Source: Saccharothrix deserti (GTDB taxonomy: Bacteria; Actinomycetota; Actinomycetes; Mycobacteriales; Pseudonocardiaceae). Taken from it: 64,000 nucleotides of DNA. The translations under genes were made by a program, and so were the position numbers. The stretch lies in contig NZ_VKAB01000015.1 of NCBI RefSeq assembly GCF_009769385.1, forward strand, positions 248,001 through 312,000. Reading direction: 5' to 3'. Positions 28,528 to 36,890 of this stretch are shown here, one piece after another. The notes under the pieces are model-generated. The model saw only the letters and a list, made by a program, of their open reading frames with translations, ran no database searches and was not told where the DNA came from. Numbering within the stretch: the first letter of the stretch is position 1; each line of letters begins with the position of its first letter.

Positions 28528-29202
28528 TCAGTTCGGGCTGATCCACTGGCCGGTCACGGAGTCGATGCGGACCACGCCCGACACCGTCACCTTCTCGCCC
28601 GACCAGACCTCGTCGTTGTCCGGCGTGTACTTGCCGTCCTCGCCGATGCGGCCGTGCTCGACTTCGGTCCACTCGTCGTCACCCGTGTGCTTCGTGACGG
28701 TGACCTCGCCGTCCTGGGTGATCTCGGTGGCCAGGTCGGCGGTGCCGTCACCGTCGGCATCGGTGAAGAGCCAGGTGTCGCCGTCCTCGTCCTTGACCAC
28801 CGCCGTGTCGGCGCGGCCGTCGCCGTCGGTGTCCTCGGTGGCGGGGCCGACGTTCTGGTCCTGGCCGTCCTCGACGTCGACCACGATGGCCTTGCCGGCG
28901 TTCGTGTTCGTCTGCTGGCCGCGGTCGTCCGTCGGCTCGACGGCCACCCACTCGCCGGAGCCCTCGTCGAACTCCGCCTGGCCGGTCAGCTCGCCGTCGG
29001 CGTCGAACGTGCTCATCAGGTCGGCCTGGCCGTCACCGTCGGTGTCGGTGAACGCGAGGTGGCCGCCGTCGTCCGTCTCCACGACCGCGCTGTCCTCGAC
29101 ACCGTCCTGGTCCAGGTCGTAGGTCGCCTCGGCGGTGTACTCCTCGTCGCTGACCGTGACCTTCAGCTCGCCGTCGGTCGCGCCTGTCTCGTCGATGTAC
29201 AC
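28528..29202 (-). CDS. Acidic Asp-rich repeat protein (DUF6802-like)
   Basis: 224 very acidic residues. Five Asp-rich loops resemble EF-hand/dockerin or thrombospondin-3 calcium sites: DLDQDGVEDSAVVE, DTDGDGQADL, DTDGDGRADTAVV, DADGDGTADL and the weaker VDVEDGQDQN. Calcium binding is likely but not shown. There is no signal peptide, so it seems cytoplasmic or exported by a non-Sec route. It resembles the actinobacterial DUF6802 group. GTG 29202 is used; GGAGGG is 10 nt before it. The function is unknown. Confidence 0.8.
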   Translation of the reverse strand: MYIDETGATDGELKVTVSDEEYTAEATYDLDQDGVEDSAVVETDDGGHLAFTDTDGDGQADLMSTFDADGELTGQAEFDEGSGEWVAVEPTDDRGQQTNTNAGKAIVVDVEDGQDQNVGPATEDTDGDGRADTAVVKDEDGDTWLFTDADGDGTADLATEITQDGEVTVTKHTGDDEWTEVEHGRIGEDGKYTPDNDEVWSGEKVTVSGVVRIDSVTGQWISPN

Positions 29203-29276
29203 CCGTGTCCCACCCTCCCGCGTTCTGCACCGGTAGGACTCACGTTATGCCTGTTCGGTTCCGCTGCGGAAGCCCG

Positions 29277-29873
29277 TCACGTCCTCTCGGGTCGTGAACC
29301 GATGAGGAGCAGGCAGAACGTCGTCACGGCGGCGACCAGACCAGCCAACAGGAGCATCGGGTCCAGGCCACCCGACGACGGTGGGGCGGCGGCTACGACC
29401 TGGGTCGGTGCGGTGGTCGTGGTGGTCGTGGCCGGGGCGGGGGCCGGTGCGGCTGTCTCTTGGGGCGCGGCGGCCGGTGGGACCTCGGCGGCCGGTGGCT
29501 GTTGCACGACCGGCGGTGCGGCGGCGGTGGTCTCCTCGGGCAGCACGGTGATGCGGGCTCGCATGTCGGGGTGCACCGAGCAGTAGTAGTCGTAGGTGCC
29601 GGGCACGGTGAACGTGAAGCTCCACGACTGCCCCTGGGACAGCATCGGCGACTTGAGCACCGCCGGCCCGGAGGTGGTGACCACGTCGTGCGGCGCCTGG
29701 TCCTGGTTGGTCCAGGTCACCGTCTCGCCGACGCGCACCGTGATGTCGGCGTGCTGGTAGGCGTACTGGGCGATCGGGATCTGGTGGCCTTGAGCGGCGG
29801 CAGCGGCGGCTTGGGCCTGCACCGGGGGCAGCACCAGGAACAGGAGGAACGCGGCGGCGAGCAGGGCGCGCAT
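29277..29873 (-). CDS. Membrane-anchored cupredoxin
   Basis: 198 residues. A signal peptide (RALLAAAFLLFLVLPPVQAQ) precedes a plastocyanin-like domain (about 30-112). Its type-1 copper ligands are visible: His62 in APHDVV, and Cys98, His101 and Met104 in YYCSVHPDM. A Pro/Ala/Thr linker leads to one C-terminal membrane helix (LLLAGLVAAVTTFCLLLIG), so the copper domain faces outside. It follows a closely similar gene, separated by a hairpin. The role is electron transfer or copper holding. Confidence 0.9.
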   Translation of the reverse strand: MRALLAAAFLLFLVLPPVQAQAAAAAAQGHQIPIAQYAYQHADITVRVGETVTWTNQDQAPHDVVTTSGPAVLKSPMLSQGQSWSFTFTVPGTYDYYCSVHPDMRARITVLPEETTAAAPPVVQQPPAAEVPPAAAPQETAAPAPAPATTTTTTAPTQVVAAAPPSSGGLDPMLLLAGLVAAVTTFCLLLIGSRPERT

Positions 29874-29896
29874 GAAGTGGTCTCCAAGAAGCGGGG

Positions 29897-29926
29897 GGCG
29901 ACCCGGACGGCGTTGTCCGGGTCGCC
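29897..29926 (-). terminator. Hairpin between the two cupredoxin genes
   Basis: A perfect 12-bp stem GGCGACCCGGAC (29897-29908) with its complement (29915-29926) and a 6-nt loop, 6 nt beyond the stop of the upstream gene. It may attenuate transcription into the second cupredoxin gene. Confidence 0.75.
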
Positions 29927-29932
29927 GGCTGA

Positions 29933-30829
29933 TCAGCAGGTCGCTTGCGCCAATGCCGGGTCGAGCATCTGTTCCAACATCACGGTGTGGGTCTTGATGT
30001 ACTGGTCGAACGCCAGCGCCTCGTTCACCTGCTCCAGGGGGGACATCTCCAGGTGAGCCGCCTTGACGTGGGCGATGAACGGCGACAACACGTCGCCACT
30101 CAGGGAACTGCTGAGCAACGGGTCGAGTACCTGACCCAACATCACGGTGTGGGACTTGATGTACTGGTCGAACGCCAGCGCGTCGGTCACCTGCTGGAGG
30201 GGAGAGGTCTCCAGGTGAGCCGCCTTGATGTGCGCGAGGAGCGGTGCCAGGGCTTCCTTCGGGACGCACGACGCCGGCGGTTCACCCGCGGGCGGGGTCG
30301 TGGTCGTGGGCGGGGTGGTGGTGGGGTGACCGGGCATCGTCGTGGTCGGCGCGGCGGTCGTGGTGGGCGGAGCCGTGGTCGTGGCGCCACCGGCGACGGT
30401 GATCGACGCCTTCATGTCCGGGTGGATCGAGCAGTAGTACTGGTAACTGCCCACCTTGGTGAACGTGAACGTGTAGGACTGGCCCTTTTGCAGGGTGGGC
30501 GAGGTGAACTTCTCCGGGCCGGAGGTGACCACCACGTTGTGCGGCGCCGTGTCCTGGTTGGTCCAGGTGACGGTGTCGCCGACGTTGACGGTGAGCGTCG
30601 CCGGGCTGTAGGCGTAGCCGGAGATGCTGACCGTCTTGGCGGCCGCGGCCTGCGGGGCTGCCGCGGCTGCCTGGTGGCCCGCTTGGGCGGCCAGGTCGAC
30701 CTGACCGACCGGTGTGGACGTCGGCGACGACGCGCCGACCGCGGCCAGGCTGAACACCGCCCCGGCCATGCCGAGGACGGCCAGCACGAGGGCGAACTTG
30801 CCGCCCCGCCGGGGTTCCGTACTGTCCAC
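29933..30829 (-). CDS. Cupredoxin with duplicated helical C-terminal module
   Basis: 298 residues from GTG 30829, chosen for AAGGAG six nt upstream; ATG 30847 is also open. A membrane/signal segment (FALVLAVLGMAGAVFSLAAVG) precedes a cupredoxin domain (about 65-145) with ligands His97, Cys133, His136 and Met139 (YYCSIHPDM). After a Pro/Thr linker come two copies of a 54-residue module containing LAHIKAAHLETSPLQQV and ALAFDQYIKSHTVMLGQ. The modules carry His and Met that could bind copper, which is inference. It lies in an operon with CopD and a secreted protein. Confidence 0.88.
   Translation of the reverse strand: MDSTEPRRGGKFALVLAVLGMAGAVFSLAAVGASSPTSTPVGQVDLAAQAGHQAAAAAPQAAAAKTVSISGYAYSPATLTVNVGDTVTWTNQDTAPHNVVVTSGPEKFTSPTLQKGQSYTFTFTKVGSYQYYCSIHPDMKASITVAGGATTTAPPTTTAAPTTTMPGHPTTTPPTTTTPPAGEPPASCVPKEALAPLLAHIKAAHLETSPLQQVTDALAFDQYIKSHTVMLGQVLDPLLSSSLSGDVLSPFIAHVKAAHLEMSPLEQVNEALAFDQYIKTHTVMLEQMLDPALAQATC
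29957..30245. repeat. Intragenic tandem duplication, 162-bp period
   Basis: Segments 29957-30083 and 30119-30245 are near-identical at the DNA level, offset by 162 bp (54 codons), and encode the two C-terminal modules of the cupredoxin. The low divergence suggests a recent duplication. Confidence 0.85.
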
Positions 30830-30855
30830 TATGGACTCCTTCTTCATTGTGGAGT

Positions 30856-31746
30856 TCACCGGCCAGGACTGGCGGTGACGAGGAAGCCCGCCGCGCCGAT
30901 GACGGCGATCGCGAGCACGGCCTCCAGGGCGACCGAGCGGGCGAAGGGCGCGACGGAGGTGGCTGTGGCGAGGCGGCGGTCGACCCACCTCTTGCTGAAC
31001 AGGCCCGCGGCCAGCAGCACGCCGAACAGGGCGAGCTTGATCAGCAGGATCCGGGCGTAGTCGGTGTCGAAGCGCCAGCCGTTGAGCCGCCAGGCCAGCA
31101 CACCGCCCGCGGCGACCAGCGCGGTGACCGAGCCGAGGGCGAGCTTCGAGTAGCGCGGCACGACCTCGGTGATCGTGTCGAGGTCGCGCAGCGGCAGGAC
31201 GCCGAGCAGCAGCAGCACCAGGCCGCCGACCCACAGGCAGATCGCGGCGATGTGCACCAGCACGGCCACCTGCGCCCACCAGCCGAGGTCGGGGGCGTGG
31301 CCGGTCATGCCGCTGGTCCGCAGCACGCCGAACGCGACCGCGCCCGCGCCGACCCGCCACGGCAGTGACGTGACGGCCCGTTCGCCCCGGCGCAGCAGGT
31401 CGGCGAGCACGACGCCCGCCAGCACCCACAGCAGGCCGCGGGCCACCCACGCCCGGCCGAACGGGATGTCGAGGATCGGGATGACGACGGCGAGGTCGAC
31501 GTCGCCGGGCTCGACCTGCCCGATCCAGGCGGCTTCCATCAGCAGTCCGGCGAGGGTGCCGAGCAGTCCGAGGAGCCAACTGGCGACGAGCAGTCGGGCG
31601 GTGCGGCGCTCGTTCGCGCCGGACGGCCAGAGGAACGCCAGGAACGCCGCGCCGCCGAAGAACAGGACGGTGCCGGTGTAGTCGATGATCCGGGCCAGGG
31701 TGAACCAGGACTTCGCGGCGTCTCCGGCCGCCAGCGCGAGGCTCAC
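30856..31746 (-). CDS. CopD-family copper resistance membrane protein
   Basis: 296 residues with about eight membrane helices. It includes the CopD domain segment HIAAICLWVGGLVLLLLGVLPL and the conserved His/Met-bearing SGMTGHAPDLGWWAQVAVLVHI. CopD proteins move copper across the membrane with periplasmic partners. It overlaps the upstream secreted-protein gene by 4 bp and is followed after 26 bp by the cupredoxin gene. This is the core of a copper operon. Confidence 0.9.
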   Translation of the reverse strand: MSLALAAGDAAKSWFTLARIIDYTGTVLFFGGAAFLAFLWPSGANERRTARLLVASWLLGLLGTLAGLLMEAAWIGQVEPGDVDLAVVIPILDIPFGRAWVARGLLWVLAGVVLADLLRRGERAVTSLPWRVGAGAVAFGVLRTSGMTGHAPDLGWWAQVAVLVHIAAICLWVGGLVLLLLGVLPLRDLDTITEVVPRYSKLALGSVTALVAAGGVLAWRLNGWRFDTDYARILLIKLALFGVLLAAGLFSKRWVDRRLATATSVAPFARSVALEAVLAIAVIGAAGFLVTASPGR

Positions 31747-32582
31747 GGCGTGCTCAGCAATCCGACGATCCGGCCGTCCTCGGGCTGGACGAGGAGGCCG
31801 CAGCGGTCACCGAGCAGACCGTTGAGCTCGGTGTTGTTGGTGCCGGCGACGGGCAACGCGCCGGTCGACGTCGCCGTGCCGACCACACCGGCGAGATCGG
31901 GCAGACCGCCGACGCCGCCCACGGCCGTTCCGGGCTGGAGGCTGCCCGGAGCACCGGTGGGGAGAACACCGGCGAGCGGGCCGGTGAGCGGCGTCGGGGT
32001 GGCGGTGCCATCCCCTTGGAGGAGACCACCGCCGAGACCACCGCCGAGCGTGCCGGTCAGGCCTCCTGCGAGGCCGCCGACCACGCCGGTCGCCCCGCCG
32101 AGGACCCCGGTCAGCCCGCCCAGCCCGGCACCGCCGAGCAGCGGCAGCGCGCCGGTCAGGTCGGACACCAGCGGCAGTCCTTCGACCACCGCGCCGAGTC
32201 GGGCCAGCAGGGCGCTGATGGCGTCCACGTCGCACGGCGGCTGGGTCGGCGGCGTGGTGGTCGGCGGTGTGGTGGGGTCCGGGGCCGGGTGGCCGCCGCC
32301 ACCGGGGTGGGTCGGGTCCGGGTGGACCGGGTTCGGGTGGACCGGGTTGGGGCGCGGGACCACGTTTCCCTGGTGCCCCTGGGGTTGCGGCTGTCCGGTG
32401 TAGACGACCGGCGCCTGCGGCGTCGTGCCCGTCACGTGGTCCGGCGACTGGGGCGGGTGGGCGATCACCTGCTGGTCCGCCGCGCCGATCGGCACCCGGC
32501 CCAGACCCGAGGCGAAACCCAGGACGACGACCACCGTGCCGACGAGGCTCGCCGCCACCACCCGGTCCCTGTTCAACGTCAT
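31743..32582 (-). CDS. Secreted Pro/His-rich and Gly-rich protein
   Basis: 279 residues. An N-terminal hydrophobic segment (RVVAASLVGTVVVVLGFAS) is a signal or anchor. Residues about 40-115 are Pro/His-rich (HPNPVHPDPTHPGGGGHPA) and could bind metal. Residues 125-250 are Gly/Leu/Thr-rich with a repetitive GGLTG/LGG pattern. Two Cys are present, one in CDVDA and one in DRCGLL near the end. It is first gene of the copper operon and overlaps copD by 4 bp. Function unknown; a copper-sequestering role is only a suggestion. Confidence 0.75.
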   Translation of the reverse strand: MTLNRDRVVAASLVGTVVVVLGFASGLGRVPIGAADQQVIAHPPQSPDHVTGTTPQAPVVYTGQPQPQGHQGNVVPRPNPVHPNPVHPDPTHPGGGGHPAPDPTTPPTTTPPTQPPCDVDAISALLARLGAVVEGLPLVSDLTGALPLLGGAGLGGLTGVLGGATGVVGGLAGGLTGTLGGGLGGGLLQGDGTATPTPLTGPLAGVLPTGAPGSLQPGTAVGGVGGLPDLAGVVGTATSTGALPVAGTNNTELNGLLGDRCGLLVQPEDGRIVGLLSTP

Positions 32583-33011
32583 CTCGATTCGCCCCCGCAG
32601 TCGGTATTTACCGAAATCAGCGAATCAGTCGCACGTGAACAGGCATGTCGCAATGGTCAATCGACCGTTAAGTGGAACCCACCAGAGTTGACCGCAGTGC
32701 GGGAGAAGTACGAAACATCGAATTTAAATGTGCTTGCAAGGAGCCTCCTACCTGCGGCTTTACTGTCAACCTTAGGCTGATCGGGTGACACGGCGCACCC
32801 AATGCAGAAATGGCTCGTTATTACTCTGATCTGCCAAAAAATTGTGCCCCGACTACGCCGGTTCGATTCTCGTCAGCCACCGCGGCAAGCGGTCGGAACG
32901 CGACCGGGTATCCAGTACCCGGACAAATCCGGCCGCCTCGAACAGGCTCACCGTGCCCACGTGGGCGGCAGTGGCGTTGAACCGCCGCGGTAGGCCAGGG
33001 AGACCGCAAGG
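32583..33011. other. AT-richer intergenic region upstream of the copper operon
   Basis: 429 bp, clearly less GC-rich than its surroundings (for example around 32700-32740 and 32815-32850). It holds the dyad CGGTA-TT-TACCG (32602-32613) just before the copper-operon start and a 7-bp hairpin CCGGGTA/TACCCGG (32904-32922). A sequence at 32857-32881 with GGTTCGATTC resembles the T arm and 3' end of a tRNA. No full tRNA and no gene were found. Confidence 0.55.
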
Positions 33012-34829
33012 TCAAACGCGGTCGCGTACCGCCCTGATCCGGGCCAGCAGCTCGTCCACCTTCACCCGGCCCGCGGTCAGCTCGGCCAGCCGCCGCGTCA
33101 CCGCCTGCAACGCGCGGGAGCGTTCACCGGCTTCCATCCGCAGCGCCTTGTCGACCTCGCGCAACTCCGCCTCGATCGCGTCGACCCGCTTGCCCAGCGC
33201 GTCGTCCAACGCCAGCGACAGCTGCTGCTCGGCCTCGATCAACTGCTCCGCCACCAGCTGGTCCACAGTGGACCGGGCGTCCGCGATGGCGTCCGACAGC
33301 CACTGCTTGAGGTGCTGCTTGTCGGCCGAGTGCTTGCGCGTGCGCGCCATCCACCAGCCCGCGCCCAGCCCCAGCGCGATCGTCACCGGCAGCACGATCG
33401 GGTTCAGCGCCGCCACCCCGAGCCCCGCCAGCGGCAACGCGGCCAGCCGGCCCGCGCCCAACCCGCCGGACACGCCCATGAACACCAGCAGCTTGTCCTC
33501 GGCGGTCGGCACCCGCTTCTCCGGCGGCCTCAGCACGACCGGCGGCGTCACGCCCCGCGCGAACTGGCCCCGGATCACGGCCAGCTCCTCGGCCGAGAAC
33601 AGGTCCGCCAACGCCGAGTCGGCGACGCGGGACAACCGCACGCCCAACCCGGCGCTGATCCGGCCGGACACCATCTGCAGCGCCGCGTCCACCTGCTGCG
33701 GCAACGTGGCCAGCTGCTCGCGTGACGCCGAGTCGATCGCCGTGCGGAACCACGTCTGCACGTCCCGCATCTGCCGGCTGACCTCGTGCGCGCCCTCCAC
33801 CCGAGCGCGCTGCACCTCGCCCCGCAGCCGTACCTGCCAACTGCGCGTGGACGAACGGCGCTGCGAGTTCAGCTCGTCACGCCGTTCGCGCAACGTCTCG
33901 GCTTCCTCTTCCCCCGACGACAGCGCGCGCTTGTCCGCCTCGTTCCGCGCGATCAGCTCATCGAGCACGGTCGCCAGCGCACGCAAGCCGTTGGCCTCGC
34001 CGAGCATCGCCGCCCGGCCGACCACCAGCTCCTGCAACGCCTCCTGCAGCTCCCCGATCCCGGACCGCTCGCGCAGCATCGCCGCCGCGTCCGGGTTCGG
34101 CGCCTTGCCCGCCAGCTCGAACATCCGCGACGACACCGGGTGGAACGTGGCGCCCCGGAACCTCGGCGCGTGCTCGGCCAGCAACGCCTGGTCGGCCTCC
34201 AGCACCTGCCGCCAGCCCCGGTACTGGTCGACCTTGGCCAACGCGAACACCACGGTCTCGACGCGTTCGCCGACCGTGCGCAGGAAGTCCAGCTCACCGC
34301 GGGTGAACGGGGCCGAGGCGTCGACCACGAACAGCAGCGCGGTGGCCGAAGCGGCGGCCTCGGCGGCCAGCTCGCCGTGCACCGAGTCGAGCCCGCCGAC
34401 CCCCGGGGTGTCCACAACGGACAGACGTTCCAGCAGCGGGATCGGCGCGTCGACCTCGACGTACCGGGGCGGCAGCATCCCCTCCGGCAGCTCGTGCGCC
34501 GCAGACACCCAGTTCACGATCTCCGACCGGTCGAACGGCACCGGCGACATCGACCCGGCGTAGCAGGCCCGCGCCGACCACTGCTCGCCGTGCCGGAACA
34601 CCAGGTACGTCGCGGTCGCCACCTCGGCGTCCACCGGCGACAGGCCCGGCGTCGCCAACAGGGCGTTGACCAGCGAACTCTTGCCCCGGTTCGTCTCGCC
34701 GACGACCACGACCGACGCGGGACCGGCCCGGCGCGCCTCCACGAACGACGCGGCCGACGGGTCCAGCGCGCGGACCAGGTTCGTCAGCTTCTCCCTGGTC
34801 TGCCGGACCGTTTGCGGGAGCGTGCTCAT
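33012..34829 (-). CDS. Dynamin-like GTPase, membrane type
   Basis: 605 residues. The GTPase domain (about 35-290) has P-loop GETNRGKSS, switch DTPGVGG and AKVD in place of NKxD. A long helical middle and two hydrophobic segments (about 465-510: ALPLAGLGVAALNPIVLPVTIALGLGAGW) form a membrane paddle. A coiled C-terminal region follows. This is the layout of bacterial dynamin-like proteins, which deform or fuse membranes. The start has GAAGG upstream and lies 13 bp after the GrpE-like gene. Last gene of a three-gene operon. Confidence 0.88.
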   Translation of the reverse strand: MSTLPQTVRQTREKLTNLVRALDPSAASFVEARRAGPASVVVVGETNRGKSSLVNALLATPGLSPVDAEVATATYLVFRHGEQWSARACYAGSMSPVPFDRSEIVNWVSAAHELPEGMLPPRYVEVDAPIPLLERLSVVDTPGVGGLDSVHGELAAEAAASATALLFVVDASAPFTRGELDFLRTVGERVETVVFALAKVDQYRGWRQVLEADQALLAEHAPRFRGATFHPVSSRMFELAGKAPNPDAAAMLRERSGIGELQEALQELVVGRAAMLGEANGLRALATVLDELIARNEADKRALSSGEEEAETLRERRDELNSQRRSSTRSWQVRLRGEVQRARVEGAHEVSRQMRDVQTWFRTAIDSASREQLATLPQQVDAALQMVSGRISAGLGVRLSRVADSALADLFSAEELAVIRGQFARGVTPPVVLRPPEKRVPTAEDKLLVFMGVSGGLGAGRLAALPLAGLGVAALNPIVLPVTIALGLGAGWWMARTRKHSADKQHLKQWLSDAIADARSTVDQLVAEQLIEAEQQLSLALDDALGKRVDAIEAELREVDKALRMEAGERSRALQAVTRRLAELTAGRVKVDELLARIRAVRDRV

Positions 34830-34842
34830 CAGGCCTTCACCC

Positions 34843-35262
34843 TCATCTGGCGGTGTAGACCGTGACGACCGGCGCGCGCAGCGTCCGCCCGCGATCGGAG
34901 AAGCCGACCAGCTCGGTCTCGGCGACCACACCGTCCAGCGACGCGTCCGCCGTCGGCACGGTGCCGCCCGCCTCGTGCCGGGACGGGTCGAACCGCTCGC
35001 CGTCCGGCCGCAACGCGGTCACGCCGATGGCCGCCAAACCCTCTTCGAGCCGTTCCACGACCCCGGCGCTGCGGGCGCGGTCCAGCGCGTACAGGCACAG
35101 CTGCACCAACGCGCGCCGCTCCGCCAACGCCTGGTCGAGCAGCTCACCGGCGATGGTGCTCTCCAGCGTTGCCTCGACCGGGTGCGTCTCCAGCGTGGTC
35201 TCGACCGGGTGTGTCTCCACAGCCTGCTCGGACGCCGCGCCGCCCTGTTCCGTTCCGCTCAT
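34843..35262 (-). CDS. GrpE-like protein
   Basis: 139 residues. The N-terminal 35 residues contain the repeated phrase ETHPVETTLETHPVEATLE. A helical middle (ELLDQALAERRALVQLCLYALDRA) leads to a small beta domain. That domain holds the GrpE head pattern: GERFDPSRHEAGGT, VAETELVGFSDRGRTLRAPVVTVY. GrpE exchanges nucleotide on DnaK, but no DnaK is nearby. Here it sits between two dynamin-like GTPases, overlapping the upstream one by 4 bp. It may have been adapted as a partner of the GTPases or of an Hsp70-like protein elsewhere. Confidence 0.78.
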   Translation of the reverse strand: MSGTEQGGAASEQAVETHPVETTLETHPVEATLESTIAGELLDQALAERRALVQLCLYALDRARSAGVVERLEEGLAAIGVTALRPDGERFDPSRHEAGGTVPTADASLDGVVAETELVGFSDRGRTLRAPVVTVYTAR

Positions 35263-36803
35263 CGCCGTCCCCGCAGTTGTTGCCAGATCAGGAAGTACGC
35301 CCGGTGCACCACGTGCGCCACCCGGCTCTGCGCGGGTGTGGCGCCGAACGACGCGAAGGAACGCCACCAGCCCGCCCGTTCCAGGGCGTAGGCCATCAGC
35401 TCCTGCGGTGGCCGCCCGCGCAGACCGAGTTGCTCGGACAGGTCCGGCGAGCTGCCGAACCGCAGCACCTCTTCCACCAGGTCGTTCGGCATCGCCACGG
35501 CGCCCGACGCGACCAGCGTCAACGCCTCCAGCAGCCGCAGCTGGTGCGCCTCGGGCTTGGCCAGCAGCACCTCGATCGCGTCGTGCACGCGTTGCCGCTC
35601 GTTCGGGTCGCCGGACGCGGCGGCCAGCGACGTCACCGAGGCCAGCGCGGCGGCGGCCTTGATCCCGTCGGCCCGCGACCGGAACACCGCGTTGAGCTTC
35701 GCGCGCACACCGTCCAGCCCGGAGGCGTCGAGCAGCTTCCGCCGCAGCGCGCCCGCGGTGATGGCCGGTTCCGCGTCCACGGCTTCGAGCGCCTTGCGGA
35801 TGCCGTAGAGGTCGAGCTTCTCCAGCAGCCGGGTGCGGGTGCCGACCGGGACCTCGCAGTCCCAGCTCACGAACAGGTCCGCCGAGATCAGCATGGTCTC
35901 GCGGGTCGCGTCGTCCAGCTCGGCCAGCCGGCGCAGCGCGTCCGCGTCGGCCGACGTGAAGCCGCCGGTCTCGGTGGACTCGGCGACCAGGCCGATCACC
36001 GGCAGCACGTCCGCGACCCGCGGCTTGAGGGTGAGCGCCTGCCGTTCGGCGAGCAGCACGGCGGCCTGCCACGTGTCGCCGCCCGAACCCTCGACGGTCT
36101 CGGCGGCGATCGTGTCCGCCTTGTTCAACACCGCGATCGCGTTCACCGGACCGGCCTCGCGGCTCGCGGTGGCGGCGGTGAACGCGGCCAACGCCTGCTG
36201 GTCGTCCGCGCGCACGCCCTGCGTGACCACGTACAGCACGGCCTCCGCGCCGGCCACCGCGTTGCGCGACACCGGGTCCAGCTCACCGGAGCCGGAGTCG
36301 GAGTCCGCTCCCGCGCCGAGCAACGCCTCCGTGCGCGCCACCGACGCCGCGTCGAGCGACCCCAGACCGGGTGTGTCGATCACGGTGAGGTCCCGCAGCA
36401 CCGCGTTGGTGAGGTACGCCTCGATGTGCGAGACCTGGTCGATCTCCACGCCGAGGTCGGGCGGGATCGAGCCGTTCGCCTCGAACGGCAGCACCTGCTT
36501 GCGGCCGTCGGTGAACACGACCTCGATCCGGTCCACCGTGCCGTACTGGAAGCGGGTCACCAGCCGGGTGCACTCGCCCACGTCCGTCGGCGCGACCCGC
36601 CGCCCGATCAACGCGTTGACCAAGGTCGACTTGCCGGACTTGATCCGGCCCGCGACGGCCACCTGCAACGGCGCGGACAGCCGCCGCAGCACCTCCCGGA
36701 ACCCCGCCGCGGTCGCCGGGGACACCTGCTGCTGCAAGCCGACGCAGAGGTTCGCGACCGCCGCCGAGAGCGGACCGGCGAGCTGCTGGGCCTGCGTCGT
36801 CAC
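35259..36803 (-). CDS. Dynamin-like GTPase, soluble type
   Basis: 514 residues. The GTPase domain has P-loop GRIKSGKST (52-60), threonine switch GECTRL, IDTPGLGSLD and NKAD. A helical C-terminal half (about 300-514) carries no membrane segment. Tandem pairs of a soluble and a membrane-bearing GTPase are typical of bacterial dynamins such as Streptomyces DynA/DynB. GTG 36803 is used because it begins the conserved part; the ribosome-binding site is weak. Its stop overlaps the GrpE-like start (ATGA). First gene of the operon. Confidence 0.88.
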   Translation of the reverse strand: MTTQAQQLAGPLSAAVANLCVGLQQQVSPATAAGFREVLRRLSAPLQVAVAGRIKSGKSTLVNALIGRRVAPTDVGECTRLVTRFQYGTVDRIEVVFTDGRKQVLPFEANGSIPPDLGVEIDQVSHIEAYLTNAVLRDLTVIDTPGLGSLDAASVARTEALLGAGADSDSGSGELDPVSRNAVAGAEAVLYVVTQGVRADDQQALAAFTAATASREAGPVNAIAVLNKADTIAAETVEGSGGDTWQAAVLLAERQALTLKPRVADVLPVIGLVAESTETGGFTSADADALRRLAELDDATRETMLISADLFVSWDCEVPVGTRTRLLEKLDLYGIRKALEAVDAEPAITAGALRRKLLDASGLDGVRAKLNAVFRSRADGIKAAAALASVTSLAAASGDPNERQRVHDAIEVLLAKPEAHQLRLLEALTLVASGAVAMPNDLVEEVLRFGSSPDLSEQLGLRGRPPQELMAYALERAGWWRSFASFGATPAQSRVAHVVHRAYFLIWQQLRGRR

Positions 36804-36890
36804 GCCGGAGATCGTGCCACGTGAGCGTGGCGCGCGGTTTGCGAACGAGGCGACCGGGGTATTTCCGCGACCGACGAGGGAGGTCCGCCC

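Noticed and set aside
28204-29586. 460-codon plus-strand frame
   Set aside because: It is antisense to the Asp-rich repeat gene and the cupredoxin gene. Its Val/Leu/Gly composition mirrors the Asp-rich repeats; no domain.
32857-32881. tRNA gene or clear attachment site
   Set aside because: Only a T-loop-like string is present; D arm, anticodon arm and acceptor pairing could not be built. Kept as a low-interest finding.
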